DNA of 64,000 nucleotides from UBA6136 sp044351045 (GCA_044351045.1 JBILGM010000007.1:1-64000), one strand, 5' to 3'. Positions 24,653-34,196 are shown, counted from the stretch's first letter. Translations and numbers: made by a program. The notes: generated by a model from the sequence alone, not told the origin.

Positions 24653-25297
24653 CTAATGTGAATTCAGCCGCCGGCTGAGGTCGTCCCGCCACGCTGAAGA
24701 AAGGGCATCCACTGCGAGTACTTTATCAATCCATCTACGTTGATCAGGGTGCTTTATCAGTGCGCGCATGGCGTTGTTCACGGCGACCGACCGACTATCC
24801 TGGCTCAGCAGCTGGATGGTATCCCCGCTACGGATCATGCCCTCCTGGATCACCCGCAAATAGAACCCGGTTCGTCCCGATGTCAAAAATGTGCTCACGA
24901 AATCTGGGTCGCCGAATTTCAGTCCGAGCTTGAAACACGGCACGCGCGGCTGGGTAATTTGCAAGATTGTCTCGCCCGCCGAAAAAATATCGCCGATATA
25001 AACGGCATGATCCTCCAGACCGGTCACAGTGAGGTTTTCGCCAAAATGGCCATGGCCATAATTGGCCTCGCCTCTGGCGGTGGCCCAATGCTGATAGTTT
25101 TCCTCGGTATAAACATAGATGGCCTTGTCTGAGCCGCCATGATTTTTTCGATCAACCTGGGTGTCACCGACCAGACCTTCCTTTGTGACCTGAACCGGAC
25201 CTGCAACGGGAAATTTGTAAATGCCGGTTTCGATCATTCGATCCTGAAGAGGGATGCGTTCCAGCCTGCCCAGATTGACCGAGAGAATGTGTGGCAT
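24653..25297 (-). CDS. MOSC domain protein (YiiM-like)
   Basis: A 214-residue stand-alone MOSC protein similar to E. coli YiiM, which with molybdenum cofactor helps detoxify N-hydroxylated bases. Visible are GDTQVDRKNHGGSDKAIYVYTEENYQ-type sequence (44-69 region), HGHFGENLTVTGLEDHAVYIGD and a conserved cysteine in RVPCFKLGLKFGDPDF, expected to coordinate molybdenum. The start overlaps the rnhB stop by one base (TGATG), so translation is coupled. A sulfite dehydrogenase near the end of the window also needs this cofactor. Confidence 0.85.
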   Translation of the reverse strand: MPHILSVNLGRLERIPLQDRMIETGIYKFPVAGPVQVTKEGLVGDTQVDRKNHGGSDKAIYVYTEENYQHWATARGEANYGHGHFGENLTVTGLEDHAVYIGDIFSAGETILQITQPRVPCFKLGLKFGDPDFVSTFLTSGRTGFYLRVIQEGMIRSGDTIQLLSQDSRSVAVNNAMRALIKHPDQRRWIDKVLAVDALSSAWRDDLSRRLNSH

Positions 25298-25908
25298 CAG
25301 GCAAAATCCTCTTGCCGCGTGCCTTCAGATAAGCATTGGCGAACAGGCCCGAAAGATAGGCGATGCAGCGGGCTTGGGCCCATCGCCGCCAGCGCGGAGC
25401 GATGTTGGGCCGTGGGATAACCCTTGTGGACCGCAAAGCCATAACCAGGGAATAGCTCTTCAGCGATGGTCATTTCACGGTCCCGAAAGACCTTGGCCAG
25501 GATGGACGCCGCAGAAATGGCAGGTTCCGTCAGGTCCCCACCAATGATCGCGCGGCTAGGGCAGGGGAGATCCGGGCAACGATTGCCGTCGATTAACGCA
25601 AGCTCAGGGGGGATTTTCAGGGAGGCATGGGCTCGTCGCATCGCCAGCATCGTCGCATGCAGAATGTTGAGGCGGTCGATTTCGGCGGGCTCCGCACGCC
25701 CGATTGCCCAAGCCACAGCCTGTTCTTCGATAACCCGGGCCAAGTGCTCGCGTTTTTTGGGGGGAAGCTTCTTGGAGTCGGTCAGCCCATCTATCGACGG
25801 ACTATCATGCGGCAGGATAACCGCGGCGGCAATGACTGCGCCGGCGAGACATCCCCTGCCCGCTTCATCGAATCCGGCAATCAGCTGTTCGTGAGATGCG
25901 GTCTTCAT
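25297..25908 (-). CDS. rnhB: Ribonuclease HII RnhB
   Basis: A 203-residue endonuclease that cuts the RNA strand of RNA-DNA hybrids and removes single ribonucleotides from DNA. The active-site segment GFDEAGRGCLAG (12-23) gives D14 and E15, and further catalytic acids are in ALIDGNRCPD and ISAASILAKVFRD. Length is normal. It follows lpxA by 25 bases. In most gammaproteobacteria lpxB stands between lpxA and rnhB, but here it is missing. Confidence 0.95.
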   Translation of the reverse strand: MKTASHEQLIAGFDEAGRGCLAGAVIAAAVILPHDSPSIDGLTDSKKLPPKKREHLARVIEEQAVAWAIGRAEPAEIDRLNILHATMLAMRRAHASLKIPPELALIDGNRCPDLPCPSRAIIGGDLTEPAISAASILAKVFRDREMTIAEELFPGYGFAVHKGYPTAQHRSALAAMGPSPLHRLSFGPVRQCLSEGTRQEDFA

Positions 25909-25933
25909 TTTCCTCAGTTAATGCGGCGGGAGT

Positions 25934-26704
25934 TCAGCGGATGATGCTGCGCCCGCTTTGCTGGAGGAATTCGAGAATGGGCAGAATTTCCGGCGATTGC
26001 TTGGCCATAGTGGCCAAATTTTCGATGGCCTCTTCGAGCTTGAGGCGTGACTTGTAAATCACCTTGAATGCCCGCTTGATCTGCAGGATGGCCTCCGCGT
26101 CATAGCCGCGACGTTCCATGCCGACATTGTTGATGCCGCGGGGTTTGGTCGGGCTGCCTCCCACCATGACATAGGGCGGGATGTCGCGACTGATCACGCT
26201 ACCCATCCCGGAGAAACTGTGGCGCCCAATCCGGCAGAACTGGTGAACCAGGGAAAATCCGCCTAGGATCGCGTGGTCATCGACGCTGACATGACCCGCG
26301 AGTGAGGCGCCATTGGCCATGATGACCCCATCGCCGATGACGCAATCATGCGCCACATGGGTATAAGCCATTAACAGATTGTCGCTTCCGATCCGGGTCA
26401 GCGACTGGTCCTGAGCCGTGCCGCGATGGATGGTGCAGTATTCGCGGATGACATTACGATCGCCAATTTCCAGTCGAGTGACCTCCCCCTGGTATTTCTT
26501 ATCCTGAGGGTCTTCGCCTAGCGAAGCAAATTGGAAGATGCGGTTTTCCCGTCCTATGCGGCTAGGCCCTTTGATGACAACGTGAGGCCCGACCGTGGTC
26601 CCCGATCCGATTTCGACATCGGGGCCAATGATGGAGAACGGGCCAACACTGACATCCTCAGCAAGCATGGCGGCCGAATCCACGATCGCGGAGGAATGGA
26701 TCAA
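25934..26704 (-). CDS. lpxA: UDP-N-acetylglucosamine acyltransferase LpxA
   Basis: A 256-residue left-handed beta-helix acyltransferase for the first step of lipid A synthesis. Hexapeptide repeats run from about residue 3 to 180 (for example VSVGPFSIIGPDVEIGSGTT). The catalytic histidine lies in MAYTHVAHDCVIGDG, and the C-terminal helical part contains GINNVGMERRGYDAEAI. No ATG fits. TTG 26704 is chosen because it begins LIHSSAIVD, gives the standard length, overlaps the fabZ stop by four bases, and has GGAG about nine bases upstream. Confidence 0.93.
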   Translation of the reverse strand: MIHSSAIVDSAAMLAEDVSVGPFSIIGPDVEIGSGTTVGPHVVIKGPSRIGRENRIFQFASLGEDPQDKKYQGEVTRLEIGDRNVIREYCTIHRGTAQDQSLTRIGSDNLLMAYTHVAHDCVIGDGVIMANGASLAGHVSVDDHAILGGFSLVHQFCRIGRHSFSGMGSVISRDIPPYVMVGGSPTKPRGINNVGMERRGYDAEAILQIKRAFKVIYKSRLKLEEAIENLATMAKQSPEILPILEFLQQSGRSIIR

Positions 26705-27141
26705 GCGTTCTGCTCCGCGGCCGCGCACATGATTTCGGCACTCGCGACAAACTCTCCGTCCACCTCGGCGCGACACTCAAAGGCCCAGATATTCCGCTTA
26801 TGGCGAACGTAACAGGCTTCCAGTTTCAACTGGTCGCCAGGGACGACGGGACGTTTGAAGCGGACCTTATCTAGCCCTACTAGGTAGTAGGTCCGGCCCT
26901 TGCCCATTAATCCCTCTACCGATCGGCCAGCCAGCAAGCCCGTCGCCTGGGCGAGCGCCTCAATGATGAGAACTCCGGGCATGATGGGAACGGCTGGGAA
27001 ATGACCCGTAAAAAAGGGTTCGTTGTAAGTGACGTTCTTGAGGGCAAGCAACCGTTTTCCGGGCTCGACCTCTAGTACCCTGTCGATCAGCAGGAAAGGG
27101 TATCGATGGGGGAGATATTCCTTGATTTCTTGGATATCCAA
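26701..27141 (-). CDS. fabZ: 3-hydroxyacyl-[ACP] dehydratase FabZ
   Basis: A 146-residue hotdog-fold dehydratase of fatty acid synthesis. It starts MDIQEIKEYLPHRYPFLLIDR and carries the active-site phrase FTGHFPAVPIMPGVLIIEALAQ with the catalytic histidine and glutamate. It overlaps lpxA by four bases, a common arrangement that ties membrane fatty acid and lipid A synthesis together. It follows skp after 58 bases. The usual lpxD between skp and fabZ is absent. Confidence 0.96.
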   Translation of the reverse strand: MDIQEIKEYLPHRYPFLLIDRVLEVEPGKRLLALKNVTYNEPFFTGHFPAVPIMPGVLIIEALAQATGLLAGRSVEGLMGKGRTYYLVGLDKVRFKRPVVPGDQLKLEACYVRHKRNIWAFECRAEVDGEFVASAEIMCAAAEQNA

Positions 27142-27199
27142 AAAAGTGGCCTATGAGTGGTGGTTTTTCGAAAATTGGAGGGCGCTTCCCTTAGGGGGG

Positions 27200-27703
27200 T
27201 TACTTCTTGCTGCCGCCCAGCTTCTTCTCGACCTGATCGGTAATGTTGAGACCATCCTTGGCGAAAGCGACACCATCCACAAGAATCAGGTCGAAATTCT
27301 GTTCCTTGGCCACGCTTTGAATGGCCTCCTGAACCACTTTCTGGATCTTGGCCATTTCCTGGTTGGCGCGTAGGCCATAATCCTGACGCATTTCGTCCAT
27401 GGCCCGTTTGAATTCGCGACCCCGGTCGATCAAGTCCTTTTCCGTTTTCCTCTTGTCGGCTTCGCTCATCGTGGCGATATCTTTCTCGAGTTTTTCCTCG
27501 AGCTTTTTTAGCTCTTTCTGTTCGTTGACCAGTTTGGTTTCACGTGGCTGAAATTCCTTTTTCAGTTCAGCTTGTGATTTTTGGCTCTGAGAAGATTGAT
27601 CAACCAGCTTGCGCAGGTCTACGACACCTACCTTCAGTTCGGCAGCGGTCAGACCGCTGCTTAGCAAGAGACCGCAGAATGCAACAAGAAATTTTTTTGA
27701 CAT
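27200..27703 (-). CDS. skp: OmpH/Skp-family periplasmic chaperone
   Basis: A 167-residue protein with a signal peptide (about 1-20, KFLVAFCGLLLSSGLTA|A) and a long charged coiled-coil (about 40-125, rich in K and E). It begins the mature part with LKVGVVDLRKLVDQS, as in Skp, which holds unfolded outer-membrane proteins on the way to BamA. The end, FDLILVDGVAFAKDGLNIT, is also typical. It heads the skp-fabZ-lpxA-rnhB run. A possible -10 box TATAAT on the minus strand lies at 27793-27798 without a convincing -35. Confidence 0.9.
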   Translation of the reverse strand: MSKKFLVAFCGLLLSSGLTAAELKVGVVDLRKLVDQSSQSQKSQAELKKEFQPRETKLVNEQKELKKLEEKLEKDIATMSEADKRKTEKDLIDRGREFKRAMDEMRQDYGLRANQEMAKIQKVVQEAIQSVAKEQNFDLILVDGVAFAKDGLNITDQVEKKLGGSKK

Positions 27704-27911
27704 GTGTAGATACCCGGAAAAGTTGTTCGAGAGAGATCTGGCGCTCTGTCATCCGCCCGATTTCACAAGCGGTTTCAACAAAGTCTGTGCGGATTATACA
27801 AGAAGCGCGAGGAGCCGGATGGAGTTGATTGTGCGGAGCAGGGCTGCTATTCCAAAGGATGGATTGGAGCTTGCGACTGGCTACGCAAAGGCCGCGGTCA
27901 GTCCAGATATA

Positions 27912-30143
27912 ATGAAAGCTTGGGTCATGGGCTGGGCAGTTTCTTCTGACAGGGGTGCCAGGTTGGCGATATTACTCTCCAAGGCGAGCATTCCTGATTG
28001 GAAAGCGGTCTTCTTCGCTGTGTTGCTGAGTATGGCTGGTTGCGGAAGTCCGCCCAACAATCCCTATTCGGCCTCCGAAGCCAAGGACAATACCCTCTAC
28101 ACCTCGTTTGAGGAGCGACCCAAGCACCTTGACCCGGCGCGGGCCTACAGTGCCAATGAATACGAGTTCATTGCCCAGATCTACGAACCACCTCTTCAGT
28201 ATGCTTATCTGAAACGACCCTATCAGTTGGAACCGCTCGCGGCCCGCGAGCTACCCAAGGCAGTCTACCTGGATGCGAAAGGCCAGCCTCTGCCGGAAAA
28301 TGCCCCGGCCGAGAAGATCGCCTTCAGTGTCTACGAAATACGGCTTCGACCTGATCTGCGTTATCAACCCCACCCGGCCTTTGCCCGGGATTCCGCGGGG
28401 CTTTACCGTTATCATGGGCTCTCTTCCGACCAGCTCGACGCCATCCGCACGTTGGCCGATTTCAAGGTAACAGCGGATCGCCCCGTCACCGCCGCTGACT
28501 ATCTCTACCAGATCAAGCGCCTGGTCCATCCGCAAATCCATTCGCCGATAGCCGAGTTGATGGGTGACTATATCGTCGGCCTGCGTGAACTGGGTGAGCG
28601 ATTGGGCAGGGAATTTGATCGACGAGAAGTCAATGCCGGCTGGTTTGATCTTCGCGATTTTCCGCTGGAGGGGGTCGAGGTCGTGGACGAACACCGCCTA
28701 CGTATCCGGCTTCATGGCAAATATCCGCAGTTTCGCTTCTGGTTGGCAATGCCTTTTTTCGCGCCGATGCCCTGGGAGGCCGATGCCTTTTACACGCAGC
28801 CGGGACTGGTTGAGCGGAATATCAGCCTGGACTGGTATCCGGTGGGTTCGGGTCCCTACCAGTTGGTCGAAAACAACCCCAACCGACGCATGGTGCTGGA
28901 ACGCAATCCGAATTTCCACGAGGAGCGCTATCCGATGGCGGGCGAATCCGATGATGCGGCTCGCGGTCTGCTGGCCGATGCCGGTCAGCGCTTGCCGCTG
29001 ATCGAACGGGTCATCTTTGTTCTGGAAAAGGAAACCATTCCCTACTGGAGCAAATTCTTGCAGGGTTACTACGATGCTTCCGGCCTGGCCTCCGACAATT
29101 TCGATCAGGCCATCCAGTTCAGCGGGATAGGCAATGCCGAGCTGACACCCGAGATGAAGGTACGAGGTATCGAGCTGCAAACAGCCGTCAGCGCCTCGAT
29201 TCACTACCTGGGTTTCAATATGCTGGATCCGGTAGTGGGTGGTCTCGGCGAAGCCCAATCAAAATTGCGTCAGGCCATCAGTATTGCCATTGATGAGGAG
29301 GAATTCATTGCCATCTTCATGAATGGGCGAGGCATTGCGGCGCAAGGGCTGTTGCCGCCCGGACTGTTCGGGTTCCAGTCCGGGGCAGAGGGCATCAATC
29401 CTTATGTCTACGACTGGGTGGACGGTGAGCCACGCCGAAAGGCGATAGGCGAAGCCAAAAAGCTGATGACCGATGCCGGTTATCCGGAAGGAATCGATCA
29501 TGCAAGCGGCAAGCCGCTTGTGCTGTTTCTCGACACCACTTCTTCCGGTGTTGATGATAAACCGACACTCAACTGGTACCGCAAACAACTGGCCAAGCTG
29601 GGCATTCAGCTAGTTTTGCGGACCACGGATTACAACCAGTTCCAGCAGAAAATGGCCAATGGCAATGCCCAGCTGTTTCGCTGGGGATGGAACGCGGATT
29701 ATCCCGATCCCGAGAATTTCTTCTTCCTTTTGTTCGGGGACAATGCCAAGGTCGGCTCGGGGGGGGAGAATGCCGCCAACTACCGTAATCCGGAGTTTGA
29801 CCGGCTGTTCAGAATCATGCGGAATCAGGGGGATGGGCCTGAGCGACTGGCTCTGATTCGGCAAATGCAGGAGATCCTGCGGCATGATGCACCTTGGGTT
29901 TTCGGGGTTCACCCGAAGACTTTCAGCCTGCGACATGAGTGGTACAGGAATTTCAAACCTAACCTGATGGCTAACAACGGTCTCAAATATCTTCGAATCG
30001 ACGGGATGCTGCGGGCAGCCCGGAGACTGCAATGGAATCAGCCTGTTTACTGGCCTCTGGGATTGGCGTTTGCCGGGCTGATCGCACTCGTTACTCCTGC
30101 CTGGCTTCTCTATCGCCGCCGCCAAAGATCTGCCGCCCTATGA
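27912..30143 (+). CDS. Peptide-type ABC transporter substrate-binding lipoprotein with a C-terminal membrane anchor
   Basis: Up to 743 residues. It has a lipoprotein signal with lipobox LLSMAGC (cysteine 43 from ATG 27912) and then a long cluster-C (family 5) binding protein of the oligopeptide/dipeptide type: TLYTSFEERPKHLDPARAYS, DYLYQIKRLVHP, DWYPVGSGPYQLVENNPN, RQAISIAIDEEEFI, WNADYPDPENFFFLLFG. Unusually, about 20 hydrophobic residues near the C-terminus (YWPLGLAFAGLIALVTPAWL, then YRRRQR) look like a membrane helix. The start is uncertain: a TATAAT at 27908-27913 may be a promoter, which would favour TTG 27963. The stop overlaps the next gene by four bases. Confidence 0.8.
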   Translation: MKAWVMGWAVSSDRGARLAILLSKASIPDWKAVFFAVLLSMAGCGSPPNNPYSASEAKDNTLYTSFEERPKHLDPARAYSANEYEFIAQIYEPPLQYAYLKRPYQLEPLAARELPKAVYLDAKGQPLPENAPAEKIAFSVYEIRLRPDLRYQPHPAFARDSAGLYRYHGLSSDQLDAIRTLADFKVTADRPVTAADYLYQIKRLVHPQIHSPIAELMGDYIVGLRELGERLGREFDRREVNAGWFDLRDFPLEGVEVVDEHRLRIRLHGKYPQFRFWLAMPFFAPMPWEADAFYTQPGLVERNISLDWYPVGSGPYQLVENNPNRRMVLERNPNFHEERYPMAGESDDAARGLLADAGQRLPLIERVIFVLEKETIPYWSKFLQGYYDASGLASDNFDQAIQFSGIGNAELTPEMKVRGIELQTAVSASIHYLGFNMLDPVVGGLGEAQSKLRQAISIAIDEEEFIAIFMNGRGIAAQGLLPPGLFGFQSGAEGINPYVYDWVDGEPRRKAIGEAKKLMTDAGYPEGIDHASGKPLVLFLDTTSSGVDDKPTLNWYRKQLAKLGIQLVLRTTDYNQFQQKMANGNAQLFRWGWNADYPDPENFFFLLFGDNAKVGSGGENAANYRNPEFDRLFRIMRNQGDGPERLALIRQMQEILRHDAPWVFGVHPKTFSLRHEWYRNFKPNLMANNGLKYLRIDGMLRAARRLQWNQPVYWPLGLAFAGLIALVTPAWLLYRRRQRSAAL

Positions 30144-31117
30144 TCGATTACATCATTCGCCGGCTGCTTTATGCGCTGCCTTTGTTGCTTGGCATCAATC
30201 TGCTCACTTTCGTGCTTTTTTTCGTTGTAAACACACCCGAGGACATGGCGCGCATGCATCTGGGGCAAAAGTATGTCACGTTAGAGGCTGTCGAAAAATG
30301 GAAGCACGAGCGCGGCTACGATCAGCCGCTTTTCTGGAATGGTCAGGCCGAAGGGCCCGGGCGGGTTACCCAGACCATCTTTTATCAGAAGTCGCTGGGT
30401 CTCTTCCTCTTTCGTTTCGGTCGTTCCGATGGCGGTCGCGATATTGGCGCGGATATCGGCCAACGCATGTGGCCCTCACTCGCCATTGCGATCCCCTCGC
30501 TGATCGTGGGCCTGGCCGTGCATATAGGGTTTGCCCTGCTGCTGGTTTTTTTTCGTCTGACTTACCTTGAGTTCTGGGGTGTCGCCCTGTGTGTGGCCTT
30601 GATGTCGATCTCCACGCTGTTCTACATCATCGGCGGGCAGTTTTTGGTCGGCAAGCTCCTGCAATTGACCCCCATATCCGGTTATGACGGTGGCTGGAAT
30701 GCGGTGAGGTTCATCATTTTGCCCGTGGTGATCGGCACCATGGCGGGCTTGGGTTCCGGGGTGCGCTGGTATCGCACTCTGTTTCTGGAGGAGGTCGAAA
30801 AAGATTATGTGAGGACGGCCCGTGCCAAAGGTCTGTCTGAGGCGCGGGTCCTGTTTTCCCATGTACTGAAAAACGCCATGATTCCCATACTCACCGGTGT
30901 CGTCGTTGTGCTGCCGCTGCTTTTTACCGGGAGCCTGATTACCGAATCCTTCTTCGCCATCCCGGGCTTGGGCAGTTATACCATCGACGCGATCAATCAG
31001 CAGGATTTTGCCATCGTCCGTTCCATGGTTTTCCTGGGCTCTGTGCTTTACATCTGCGGACTGTTACTGACCGATATTTCCTACACGCTGGTGGATCCTC
31101 GGGTGAAGCTGAACTGA
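30140..31117 (+). CDS. ABC transporter permease, DppB/OppB type
   Basis: A 325-residue inner-membrane permease. The N-terminus MIDYIIRRLLYALPLLLGIN is the standard first helix of DppB/OppB/YejB proteins. The coupling loop that contacts the ATPase is EKDYVRTARAKGLSEARVLFSHVL near residue 215-240, and the C-terminus ends DPRVKLN. ATG 30140 shares four bases with the preceding stop (ATGA). It pairs with the permease just downstream, and the substrate is probably peptides. Confidence 0.92.
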   Translation: MIDYIIRRLLYALPLLLGINLLTFVLFFVVNTPEDMARMHLGQKYVTLEAVEKWKHERGYDQPLFWNGQAEGPGRVTQTIFYQKSLGLFLFRFGRSDGGRDIGADIGQRMWPSLAIAIPSLIVGLAVHIGFALLLVFFRLTYLEFWGVALCVALMSISTLFYIIGGQFLVGKLLQLTPISGYDGGWNAVRFIILPVVIGTMAGLGSGVRWYRTLFLEEVEKDYVRTARAKGLSEARVLFSHVLKNAMIPILTGVVVVLPLLFTGSLITESFFAIPGLGSYTIDAINQQDFAIVRSMVFLGSVLYICGLLLTDISYTLVDPRVKLN

Positions 31118-31120
31118 ATC

Positions 31121-32515
31121 ATGCCCTTACTGTTGCCAACCGATATCCTCTTTTTGCTGATGCTGCTCGGCCTTCTGGCCCTAGTGATTTATACGCTTCG
31201 GCAGGAACATTTGCGTCGTCCTTGGCGCCACGTGATGCGGAGTCGCAGCGCCATGATTTCGCTGGTGATCCTGCTGGCTTATCTGTTGATCGCCCTGCTG
31301 GATTCCATCCGCATTCCAGTCGGTCCGAATGCATATGCAAACTCCACCTCTGCCCCGATCGGCGAACCAGTCACGCTGCTGGATTTCGGTCTGGGCAGCA
31401 TTCGCGACGCGCAGGAAAAGACCTACTCCGCACCACTGGCGGTGGTAGCCCATGCCCGTGAGATGACCCGGCAACCCGATGGCCGCGAAGCATGGACTTA
31501 CCCTAGACTACAGTTTGGTGGTCGCCATCTGGACAACCCGGAACAGGACCATCTGGGTGACCTGATCCGAACGACTATGCTTGGCTTGGGCGCCGGGATT
31601 GGAGGTTGGGCCTTGATCACAGGGTTTTTCGCGCTGGTACTGACTCGCCGTCGGTCCGATCCCATGGGTTTTTTGCGATCGGCCTGGCGTGGTGAGACCG
31701 ATCTGCCCTGGCGAGCCGTTATGATCACCCTGCTGTTGATCAGCCTGCTGGCTGGCGTGCTGGTGGCCTTAAGCCAGTCTTATCACGTTCTTGGCACTGG
31801 CAAGGTGGGTGAAGATGTCCTTTATCAGAGTCTCAAGAGCATCCGCACTGGCGTTCTTATCGGAACGTTGACCACCGTCGCCACGCTCCCACTGGCATTG
31901 GTGCTCGGCATACTCGCGGGTTACTACCGGGGCTGGGTCGACGACGTCATCCAGTATCTCTACACCACGCTCAATTCCGTTCCTGGCGTTCTGTTGATTG
32001 CGGCGGCCATGCTCGTGATGCAGTCCTACATGGCGAGACATGAGGCGGAATTCGCTAGTCTGGCGACCCGGGCCGATTTTCGCCTCCTGGCGCTGTGTCT
32101 GATTTTGGGCATGACTTCCTGGACCGGGCTGTGTCGGTTACTACGCGCCGAGACTCTGAAGCTGCGTGAACTGGAATATGTTCAGGCGGCACGGGTGTTG
32201 GGCGTCAGTCAGGGCATGATCCTGTTCCGGCACATTTTTCCCAATCTGTTCCATCTGGTGCTGATTTCCGTCGCACTGGATTTCAGCTCGCTGGTGCTGG
32301 CGGAGGCGGTGCTGTCTTATGTAAATATCGGAGTCGATCCCAACACGGAGTCCTGGGGCAACATGATCAATGGCGCACGTCTGGAAATGGCTCGCGAGCC
32401 TGTGGTCTGGTGGTCGCTGGCCTCGGCGTTCGTCTTCATGTTCGCCCTCGTGCTGCCCGCCAATCTGTTTGCCGATGCTGTGCGCGACGCATTCGACCCC
32501 CGACGGGCAGAATGA
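31121..32515 (+). CDS. ABC transporter permease, DppC/OppC type, with a large insertion
   Basis: A 464-residue permease, about 150 residues longer than ordinary DppC/OppC. It opens with two hydrophobic segments (about 5-22 and 45-63). The extra part, about 65-225, includes a periplasmic-looking stretch and two more membrane segments (GWALITGFFALVLTRRRSD and AVMITLLLISLLAGVLVALS). The core then follows (VLIGTLTTVATLPLALVLGILAGYYRG). The coupling loop is ELEYVQAARVLGVSQGMILFRHI near 350-373. It is three bases after the first permease and overlaps the ATPase gene by four. Confidence 0.88.
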   Translation: MPLLLPTDILFLLMLLGLLALVIYTLRQEHLRRPWRHVMRSRSAMISLVILLAYLLIALLDSIRIPVGPNAYANSTSAPIGEPVTLLDFGLGSIRDAQEKTYSAPLAVVAHAREMTRQPDGREAWTYPRLQFGGRHLDNPEQDHLGDLIRTTMLGLGAGIGGWALITGFFALVLTRRRSDPMGFLRSAWRGETDLPWRAVMITLLLISLLAGVLVALSQSYHVLGTGKVGEDVLYQSLKSIRTGVLIGTLTTVATLPLALVLGILAGYYRGWVDDVIQYLYTTLNSVPGVLLIAAAMLVMQSYMARHEAEFASLATRADFRLLALCLILGMTSWTGLCRLLRAETLKLRELEYVQAARVLGVSQGMILFRHIFPNLFHLVLISVALDFSSLVLAEAVLSYVNIGVDPNTESWGNMINGARLEMAREPVVWWSLASAFVFMFALVLPANLFADAVRDAFDPRRAE

Positions 32516-34188
32516 ACCTTGCCGTGACAAAGATGGAAACAACGGTGAGTCCACCGCTATTGTCGGTGACGGACCTGCGTGTCGCCTTTAGGCAGGGGCA
32601 GAACTGGGTGCCGGCGGTCGCGGGGGTTTCATTTGAAATTGCGAAAGGCGGGAGCTTTGCTTTGGTTGGGGAATCCGGCTCGGGTAAATCCGTTACCGCG
32701 CTGTCGGTGATGCGCTTACTGCCACAGAACGCGCAGCTTCAGGGGGGGCGTGTGAGCCTGAACGGAAATGATGTCTTCAGTCTTCCTGAGCGGGATATGA
32801 GTTCGATACGCGGCGGCAAGATCGGCATTGTTTTCCAGGACCCGATGACCTCCCTCAATCCAGTATTGACCCTAGGCCTGCAGATCGGTGAAAGCCTGGA
32901 GCTGCATCGTGGGCTCAAGGGGGGGAGGTTGCGGCGGGCGGCGAAGGAGTTGCTCGAACAGGTCGGTTTGCCGAATCCTGACCGCCATCTGGAGGAGTAT
33001 CCACACCAGCTCTCCGGTGGGATGCGTCAGCGAGCCATGATTGCACTGGCGCTAGCCGGTGAGCCGGAACTCTTGATTGCCGACGAACCCACGACCGCAC
33101 TGGATGTGACTTTACAAGCGCAGATTCTGGAATTGCTGCGTCGCCTGCGAAAGGAGACCGGCATGGCCCTTTGGCTGATCACGCATGATTTCGGCACGGT
33201 CGCGGAAGTGGCGGATCGAATTGCCGTCATGCGTGGCGGGGTGCTGGTCGAAACCAGTGGGCCGGAGTTCTTCGATGGTCCGCAACATTCCTACAGTCGG
33301 GCATTGTTGAACGCGATGCCCCGGCTGGAGGCCTGTTTGCAGCGCAAACCCCTGGTCAAGATGAATTCCGCCTCATCCCCACCGCTGCTTGATGTGCGTG
33401 ACTTCAGGGTTTACTACCCAATCAAGCGGGGGATTTTTCAGCGAACAGTGGACCATGTCCGGGCCGTGGACGGCGTCTCGTTCCGGCTTGAGCGGGGCGA
33501 AACCCTTGCGCTCGTGGGCGAGTCTGGCTGCGGCAAGACCACGCTGGGCAAAGCTCTACTGAATCTTGTCCCGGCGACAAGTGGCGAGGTGCTGCTGGAT
33601 GGGGTCAAGATCTCAGGTCAGAAGGTTGGCGCTAGGCACGAGGTCCAGGCCGATCTTCAGATCGTGTTTCAGGACCCTTATTCGTCGATGAATCCCAGGA
33701 TGTTAGTCGGCAATATTCTCGAAGAGGGATTGCGGGCGCAGCGGCTCAGAATGACGCCGGCTGAGCGTCGCGACAAAGTGGAGGCATTGTTGCTGGCGGT
33801 GGGGTTGCCGGTATCGGCCCGGGGCCGTTATCCACATGAGTTTTCAGGTGGACAGCGCCAGCGGCTCTGTATCGCTAGGGCACTGGCGGTGGAGCCCAGA
33901 CTCGTGATTTGCGACGAGCCGACCAGCGCCCTAGATGTCTCTGTTCAGGCTCAGGTGATTCGGTTATTACGGGAGTTGCAGGACCGCCACGGACTTAGCT
34001 ATCTCTTCATTACCCACGATCTGGCTGTCGTGTCGGAATTAGCTGACCGGGTGGCTGTCATGCACTCGGGGAAAATGGTCGAAACGGGAACGACCCGCCA
34101 GGTGCTATTCAATGCTGAAAACGACTATACCCGCGGGCTACTTGCGGCCTTGCCGAAGCTGCATAAGACTGGCCGGACGCATTTTTGA
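32512..34188 (+). CDS. Peptide ABC transporter ATPase with two fused nucleotide-binding domains
   Basis: About 558 residues containing two complete ATPase domains, as in YejF and other fused DppD-DppF proteins. Domain 1 has Walker A GESGSGKS, signature LSGGMRQR and Walker B LLIADEPTTALD. Domain 2 has GESGCGKT, FSGGQRQR and LVICDEPTSALD. The linker lies near residue 285. ATG 32512 overlaps the preceding stop (ATGA). ATG 32533 is an alternative. It completes the four-gene importer, so a fully functional transporter is expected. Confidence 0.95.
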   Translation: MNLAVTKMETTVSPPLLSVTDLRVAFRQGQNWVPAVAGVSFEIAKGGSFALVGESGSGKSVTALSVMRLLPQNAQLQGGRVSLNGNDVFSLPERDMSSIRGGKIGIVFQDPMTSLNPVLTLGLQIGESLELHRGLKGGRLRRAAKELLEQVGLPNPDRHLEEYPHQLSGGMRQRAMIALALAGEPELLIADEPTTALDVTLQAQILELLRRLRKETGMALWLITHDFGTVAEVADRIAVMRGGVLVETSGPEFFDGPQHSYSRALLNAMPRLEACLQRKPLVKMNSASSPPLLDVRDFRVYYPIKRGIFQRTVDHVRAVDGVSFRLERGETLALVGESGCGKTTLGKALLNLVPATSGEVLLDGVKISGQKVGARHEVQADLQIVFQDPYSSMNPRMLVGNILEEGLRAQRLRMTPAERRDKVEALLLAVGLPVSARGRYPHEFSGGQRQRLCIARALAVEPRLVICDEPTSALDVSVQAQVIRLLRELQDRHGLSYLFITHDLAVVSELADRVAVMHSGKMVETGTTRQVLFNAENDYTRGLLAALPKLHKTGRTHF

Positions 34189-34196
34189 TTTGCGGC

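Noticed and set aside
27609..27911. N-terminal extension of the ABC binding protein into the skp promoter region
   Set aside because: It would run through skp's own start on the other strand and place 100 residues before a clear lipoprotein signal peptide.
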